Assembly (NCBI GenBank): GCA_020344295.1 | Contig: CP070819.1 | Span: forward strand, 1,213,248 to 1,223,318 | DNA length: 10,071 bases | Origin: Dehalococcoidia bacterium | GTDB lineage: Bacteria; Chloroflexota; Dehalococcoidia; SZUA-161 | Reading direction: 5' to 3' | Part shown: positions 5,673 to 10,071 of the stretch, piece by piece | Position numbering within the stretch: position 1 is the first letter of the stretch | Layout of the letters: each line of letters begins with the position of its first letter | Notes under the pieces: model-generated | What the model saw: the letters and a program-made list of their open reading frames with translations, nothing else | What the model was told of the DNA's origin: nothing | The model's database searches: none | Translations under genes and position numbers: made by a program

Positions 5673-8147
5673 ATGAACAAGAGGGAAAGAAACGAGGCTA
5701 TTCGCAGGGAGGAACGTGTCGCTCTATATCGAGGGAGGAATCCCGATGCCGACCTATGGGCATCAGGATACGGGGTAATCCAGCATTCGATAGAAACTCA
5801 AGACCGAATTTTCGCTATGGCCGATGTACTGTCTGGTTGGGAGGTCAAAGGTGATGGTATACCTTTTTTCGATCTTCTGTATGCTGCAGACCGTGTGGCC
5901 AGTGCAGCTATGTGGATAGTTGCTCTTGAGACATATGCCAGAAACGTATACCTCGATGGTAGAGACCTCGTACCGGAAGATTTCAAGTCCCGGCCGGAAG
6001 GCCATACCGGGGGTGCACTGAATATAGTACCTGCATATGTCGGCTATATGGCTGTGAACGCTGTAACCGGGGATACGCGCTCATGGATAATGGGGCAGGG
6101 CCATTGTGTCGCCGCCGTCGATACCGTTAACCTTATCCTCGACAATATGACGCCCGCTCATGCGGAACGCTATTCGGTCACAGACGAAGGCCTAACCAGA
6201 TACGTCAGGGATTTCTATTCCTATAAGCTCGGTGACGATGGCAAACAGGATTCGCCACTTGGCAGTCACGTTAATGCTCATACCGCTGGAGGGATGGCCG
6301 AAGGTGGTTATCTGGGTTTCGTTGAACTCCAGTATGTACACATGCCTCTTCCTGGACAAAAACTGGTCGTCTTCCTCAGTGACGGGGCCTTTGAAGAGCA
6401 GCGGGGTAGCGACTGGGTCACGAGGTGGTGGCGGTTGGACGACTGTGGACTGGTAATGCCTATAATGATCAGCAATGGACGGCGCATTGACCAGCGGTCG
6501 ACGATGTCTCAATCCGGCGGAACCGATTGGTTTGTTGAACATTTGAAACTAAACAGTTTCGACCCTATAGTATTTGACGGCAGAGACCCGGCCGCATTCA
6601 TCTGGGCCATATTTGAAATGGAATACAGGCTGAAGGTAGCGGCAGAGGCAATTAAGGTCTTCGGCGAAAACTACCCCGAGCTCCTGCCGTACGGAATAGC
6701 AGTCGCTCCTAAAGGAGCCGGCTTCTACGGAGAAGGAACAAACCTGGCTCACAATCTTCCGCTAATGTCGAATCCCCACAGTGACCCCGTAGCTGCACAA
6801 CAATTCAATGAAAGCGCTACGAAGCTGTGGGTTCCCATGAGCGAACTTGAGGGTGCAATAGAAATCTTTCAACATCATGAGACCTCAGGCCGACCGAGAG
6901 AACGTGAGCATCCCCTGGCGAATCGCTCAGTCAGTCTACAGGAGATTCCCCAACCCGTATCTCGGCCAGTACCGGAAGACCGCTGTGATGTATTTAGTTG
7001 GACACGTACATCGCCGATGTTTGCAGTTGATTCTATGTACCTTTCCATAGTACAGGCGAATCCACATCTGAGACCACGGGTGGGTAATCCCGATGAAATG
7101 CGTTCCAATCGCCTGATTAAAACGCTGGAAGCATTAAACTTTCGTGTTACTGAACCGGAACCCACAATCCCTGAAGATATACATGGATCTGTGATCACAG
7201 CCCTTAATGAAGAGGCAGTTGCCGCAGCAGCACTGGCCAATAAGGCAGGCATAAACCTGATAGCGACATACGAAGCATTTGGGGCGAAGATGCACGGCGT
7301 GGTGAGGCAGGAGATTATCTTTGCAAACCACTGTGAGGAAAAGGTATGCAAGCAGGGCTGGCTTTCTATACCCCTGATTCTAACTTCTCATACCTGGGAG
7401 AACGCCAAGAACGAACAGTCTCACCAGGATCCCGCCATGGCGGAAGCAATGCTCGGTGAGGTTTCTAATGTGTCGCGGGTTATATTTGTCCCTGATTATA
7501 ACACCGCTTCCGTGGTAACACGCGGCGTATACCAGACCAATGCGCAGATCTGGACACTAGTGATACCGAAAATCGATCAGATACCGGATCTGTTTACTCT
7601 GGAAGAATCCCAGAGATTATTGGAGCAGGGGGCACTGCGTTTGGACTGGGCCGGATTTGATACTACAAAGCCGCGTGTAATACTCACGGCAATAGGTGGC
7701 TATCAGCTTGAGCAGGCGGTCAAGGCTTCGCTTCGTCTCAAGGAGCGAAGCGTAGCTCACTCCGTAGTATATATGCTGGAACCGGGTAGATTCAGGTTGC
7801 CCCGTAGCGAAGGAGAACAGGCTCATCTGGCAGCGCAGGAATTACGCACAGCTCTCTATCCCGAGACTGCCCTGGAACGTATCTTTATTACTCATACCAG
7901 GCCGGAGCCTATGCTGGGGATTCTACAACCTCTAAATACGGGATACAATCATACGGTGGGACTTGGATTTGCCGTACAGGGAGGCACTCTCACTGTCCCT
8001 GGAATGCTGTTTGTCAACCGCTGCACATGGGCTCACATACTGCAGGAATCTGCTAGATTGCTCGACATTAAACGTGGAGAGTTGCTTACAGACGAGGAAT
8101 TGGCGGCACTTGATGGTAAAGTAACTCCGGAGGGAGTAATTGTCTAA
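5673..8147 (+). CDS. xfp: Divergent phosphoketolase (XFP family, thiamine diphosphate-dependent), 824 aa
   Basis: Phosphoketolases split xylulose-5-phosphate (and often fructose-6-phosphate) with phosphate into acetyl phosphate and a shorter aldose phosphate, using thiamine diphosphate and Mg2+. The length is normal for the family. Visible landmarks are PEGHTGG with His111, MGQGHC with His144, GSHVNAHTAGGMAEGG with His199, the cofactor motif SDGAFEE (Asp237) through Asn268 in ISNGRRI, PKGAGFYGEGTNLAHNLPL, TYEAF (Glu534) and SHQDP (583-587, His584). SHQDP and TYEAF are near-identical to classical XFP. The cofactor motif departs from the usual GDGEAETG, and the last 150 or so residues are poorly like classical enzymes, so this is a separate subfamily. 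I recall that some database records call such long proteins 'xylulose 5-phosphate 3-epimerase'; I consider phosphoketolase better supported. The following gene starts 69 bases later. Its product, acetyl phosphate, is the substrate of the upstream acetate kinase. Confidence 0.85.
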   Translation: MNKRERNEAIRREERVALYRGRNPDADLWASGYGVIQHSIETQDRIFAMADVLSGWEVKGDGIPFFDLLYAADRVASAAMWIVALETYARNVYLDGRDLVPEDFKSRPEGHTGGALNIVPAYVGYMAVNAVTGDTRSWIMGQGHCVAAVDTVNLILDNMTPAHAERYSVTDEGLTRYVRDFYSYKLGDDGKQDSPLGSHVNAHTAGGMAEGGYLGFVELQYVHMPLPGQKLVVFLSDGAFEEQRGSDWVTRWWRLDDCGLVMPIMISNGRRIDQRSTMSQSGGTDWFVEHLKLNSFDPIVFDGRDPAAFIWAIFEMEYRLKVAAEAIKVFGENYPELLPYGIAVAPKGAGFYGEGTNLAHNLPLMSNPHSDPVAAQQFNESATKLWVPMSELEGAIEIFQHHETSGRPREREHPLANRSVSLQEIPQPVSRPVPEDRCDVFSWTRTSPMFAVDSMYLSIVQANPHLRPRVGNPDEMRSNRLIKTLEALNFRVTEPEPTIPEDIHGSVITALNEEAVAAAALANKAGINLIATYEAFGAKMHGVVRQEIIFANHCEEKVCKQGWLSIPLILTSHTWENAKNEQSHQDPAMAEAMLGEVSNVSRVIFVPDYNTASVVTRGVYQTNAQIWTLVIPKIDQIPDLFTLEESQRLLEQGALRLDWAGFDTTKPRVILTAIGGYQLEQAVKASLRLKERSVAHSVVYMLEPGRFRLPRSEGEQAHLAAQELRTALYPETALERIFITHTRPEPMLGILQPLNTGYNHTVGLGFAVQGGTLTVPGMLFVNRCTWAHILQESARLLDIKRGELLTDEELAALDGKVTPEGVIV

Positions 8148-8205
8148 CATAAGGGCGAACAGCCGACATCTGATACAACACTTAACCTGTGAAGCGACTC
8201 CGGTA

Positions 8206-8210
8206 GGGGG
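8206..8210 (+). promoter_or_regulatory. Ribosome binding site of the alpha-glucan phosphorylase gene
   Basis: A run of five G (part of GGTAGGGGG) lies six bases before ATG 8217. It is a moderate Shine-Dalgarno. The 69-base gap after phosphoketolase (8148-8216) shows no terminator hairpin, which favours co-transcription. Confidence 0.45.
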
Positions 8211-8216
8211 TTCGTA

Positions 8217-9926
8217 ATGTCACCTTCGGGCAAATTAGCGATTCAACCAGCGCCAGTAGCTTATTTCTCAATGGAAGTTGGTCTTGAGTCCGCCATGCCA
8301 ACATACAGTGGGGGGCTTGGAGTACTAGCCGGAGATACCCTACGTGCTGCCGCTGATCTGGGTATAAATATGGTCGGCATGACACTCCTCTATCGTAAAG
8401 GCTATTTCCAACAGAGGCTGGACAACGACGGGAATCAGTCTGAGAATCCAGTCGAGTGGTCTCCACGGGACTACCTGGAGCCTCTGCCTCAACGTACGAT
8501 TATTGAAATAGAAAACAGACATGTCCAGCTTAGGCCATGGCTGTATGTTATACGCGGCATCACCGATCATGAGGTGCCTGTTTATTTTCTGGACAGTGAT
8601 CTGCCTGACAACGATCCCAGGGACCAGACCTTGACCGATTACCTTTATGGTGGGGACATGCGTTATCGTCTTTGCCAGGAAGCGGTTCTGGGGCTGGGGG
8701 GGATATCGATGCTGCGCGCGTTGGGACACAATGATATTCAGACATATCACATGAATGAAGGGCATTCTTCCCTTCTGGTATTAGCCCTTCTAGAAGAACA
8801 AACCCAACGCCGCAGTCTTCGGGCAGTGACCCAGGAAGATATGGAGGCAATACGCCGCAAATGCGTGTTCACAACGCATACACCAGTACCGGCAGGACAT
8901 GATAAATTTCCAAAGGAACTAGTACAACAGGTTTTGGGCCCGGATCGCAAACAAGGGCTTGAGTCTGCCGGATGCTTCCTTGACAATACATTAAATATGA
9001 CTAATCTGGCTCTGATTTCATCTCATTATATCAATGGCGTATCCATGCGTCATGAGAAAATCTCCCGTGATATGTTTCCGGATTATCCGATTAACTCGAT
9101 TACAAATGGTGTACATGCTGTTACATGGGCATCAGACGCATTCGCCAGCCTCTATGATCGCTATATACCGGAATGGAGACGCGACAACCTGTATCTACGT
9201 TATGCCATCAGTATTCCCAAGGAAGAAATACAAAGTGCACATATAGAGGCGAAAAAAGCTTTATTTGAAGTCATCGAGAAGAGGACAGGAAAAACACTGG
9301 ATGTGGATAAAATGACTTTAGGTTTTGCCCGTCGTGCTACAGCATATAAAAGGGCCGACCTACTGTTTTCAGATTTAGCACGCCTGCGAAGTATCGCAAA
9401 AGAGTCCGGCCTCCTGCAGGTTATTTATTCCGGTAAGGCACACCCCCGTGATGAGTCGGGAAAAGCCCTGATTCGTTCCATATTTAAATACATCGCTTCC
9501 TTAAAGCATGCGATACAGCTTGTATATCTTCAAGATTATAATATGGAACTTGGCAAATACATATGTGCCGGCGTTGACCTTTGGTTAAATACCCCTCAAA
9601 AGCCCTATGAGGCATCTGGGACCAGTGGGATGAAGGCTGCATTGAATGGAGTGCCCAGTTTAAGTGTTCTTGATGGCTGGTGGGTTGAGGGCCATATTGA
9701 AGGTATTACGGGTTGGTCCATAGGCGAAGAATGGGAAGATGCAAGCGACAGTATAAAGGAAGCTGCCTCACTTTACGAGAAGCTGGAAAAAGTTATCGTG
9801 CCTATGTATTATGAACGGCCGCTCGATTACGCCAAGGTCATGCGTTCGGCAATTGCTGTCAATGGCTTCTATTACAATGCTGAGCGAATGGTATTTCAAT
9901 ATCTAGCTAATGCATATTCTCAATAA
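8217..9926 (+). CDS. glgP: Alpha-glucan (glycogen/maltodextrin) phosphorylase, short GT35 form, 569 aa
   Basis: This pyridoxal-phosphate enzyme removes glucose from alpha-1,4-glucan as glucose-1-phosphate. The start at 8217 is close to the family's first conserved block, PVAYFSMEVGLESAMPTYSGG (residues about 13-33). Further landmarks are NEGHSS (180-185), TTHTPVPAGHDKF (from 219), the ITNGVHAVTW block, GFARRATAYKR (369-379), YSGKAHP (404-410) and EASGTSGMKAALNG (465-478), where Lys473 should carry pyridoxal phosphate. At 569 residues it is much shorter than E. coli GlgP or MalP (about 800). It also lacks the extra N-terminal region of the longer, about 850-residue relatives whose TTHTPVPAGHD motif it shares. 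All active-site blocks are present, so it is a compact natural form and not a fragment. It sits 69 bases after phosphoketolase and complements the divergent GlgE, so synthesis and breakdown of the same polymer are encoded together. Glycogen or maltodextrin as the true substrate cannot be told from sequence. Confidence 0.93.
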   Translation: MSPSGKLAIQPAPVAYFSMEVGLESAMPTYSGGLGVLAGDTLRAAADLGINMVGMTLLYRKGYFQQRLDNDGNQSENPVEWSPRDYLEPLPQRTIIEIENRHVQLRPWLYVIRGITDHEVPVYFLDSDLPDNDPRDQTLTDYLYGGDMRYRLCQEAVLGLGGISMLRALGHNDIQTYHMNEGHSSLLVLALLEEQTQRRSLRAVTQEDMEAIRRKCVFTTHTPVPAGHDKFPKELVQQVLGPDRKQGLESAGCFLDNTLNMTNLALISSHYINGVSMRHEKISRDMFPDYPINSITNGVHAVTWASDAFASLYDRYIPEWRRDNLYLRYAISIPKEEIQSAHIEAKKALFEVIEKRTGKTLDVDKMTLGFARRATAYKRADLLFSDLARLRSIAKESGLLQVIYSGKAHPRDESGKALIRSIFKYIASLKHAIQLVYLQDYNMELGKYICAGVDLWLNTPQKPYEASGTSGMKAALNGVPSLSVLDGWWVEGHIEGITGWSIGEEWEDASDSIKEAASLYEKLEKVIVPMYYERPLDYAKVMRSAIAVNGFYYNAERMVFQYLANAYSQ

Positions 9927-9932
9927 TATAGG

Positions 9933-10071
9933 ATGCCTATTTTATGGATGCTTACACTCTATCTAGCATATAAGAAACCAGGAATTAAAGAAACTCTTAT
10001 TACCCCTCGCCATTCGCCTTTAGCCGGCAGACTATTCTCAATCCACAGGATGACGGGCAGTACAAGATATG
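9933..10071 (+). other. Non-coding or unidentified 3' flank with a short open frame leaving the window
   Basis: After glgP (stop at 9924-9926) a plus-strand frame opens at ATG 9933 (MPILWMLTLYLAYKK at its start) and runs open through the right edge for 46 codons, with a second ATG at 9948. There is no ribosome site at a usable distance. On the minus strand another frame is also open across 9967-10071, with a stop at about 9964-9966. I recognise neither, and both may be chance. No clear terminator hairpin for the glgP transcript is visible. Confidence 0.2.

Noticed and set aside
6875..7351. 158-residue minus-strand frame within the phosphoketolase gene
   Set aside because: Antisense to coding sequence bearing the TYEAF block; no family resemblance or ribosome site was seen.
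9967..10071. C-terminal end of a convergent minus-strand gene at the right edge
   Set aside because: A frame is open, but it is short, matches no family I know, and an equally open plus-strand frame overlaps it; not supportable from this window.

Overview
The window looks bacterial, from an organism of roughly balanced base composition (judged by eye, not computed). It has tightly packed genes, Shine-Dalgarno-like sites, a sigma70-like promoter and ATG starts. I cannot assign a lineage. The gene content (phosphoketolase, acetate kinase, GlgE, short alpha-glucan phosphorylase) suggests an organism that stores and ferments alpha-glucan, possibly anaerobic; that is inference. There are no RNA genes, insertion sequences, CRISPR arrays or phage-like genes in the window.

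Layout: bases 1-1254 (minus strand) encode the first 418 residues of a GlgE-type maltosyltransferase, whose C-terminal part lies beyond the left edge. An AT-rich divergent intergenic region (1255-1634) carries a plausible glgE promoter. On the plus strand, four genes form an apparent operon: a P-type cation-transporting ATPase (1635-4397), acetate kinase (4394-5503, overlapping the ATPase stop by 4 bases), a divergent phosphoketolase (5673-8147) and a short-form GT35 alpha-glucan phosphorylase (8217-9926). The last 145 bases hold no gene I can identify, only a short ORF that leaves the window.

How the genes fit together: GlgE builds alpha-1,4-glucan from maltose-1-phosphate and the phosphorylase releases glucose-1-phosphate from it. 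Phosphoketolase can cleave sugar phosphates derived from that pool to acetyl phosphate, which acetate kinase converts to ATP and acetate. The P-type ATPase is an ATP consumer at the membrane. The set resembles a storage-glucan-to-ATP module joined to an ion pump. The enzyme roles come from family knowledge; the coupling between them is inferred from gene order.

The most notable signal is in acetate kinase. The reading frame is broken by a single in-frame TAG at 5501-5503, and clear AckA C-terminal sequence continues in the same frame to a second TAG at 5606-5608. The uninterrupted length would be 404 codons, normal for AckA, and the tail carries the conserved acidic pair needed for catalysis. 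This could be a nonsense mutation, a sequencing error, suppression, or TAG decoded as an amino acid such as pyrrolysine. The other main points are the divergent thiamine-diphosphate motif of the phosphoketolase and non-canonical ion-site residues in the ATPase.
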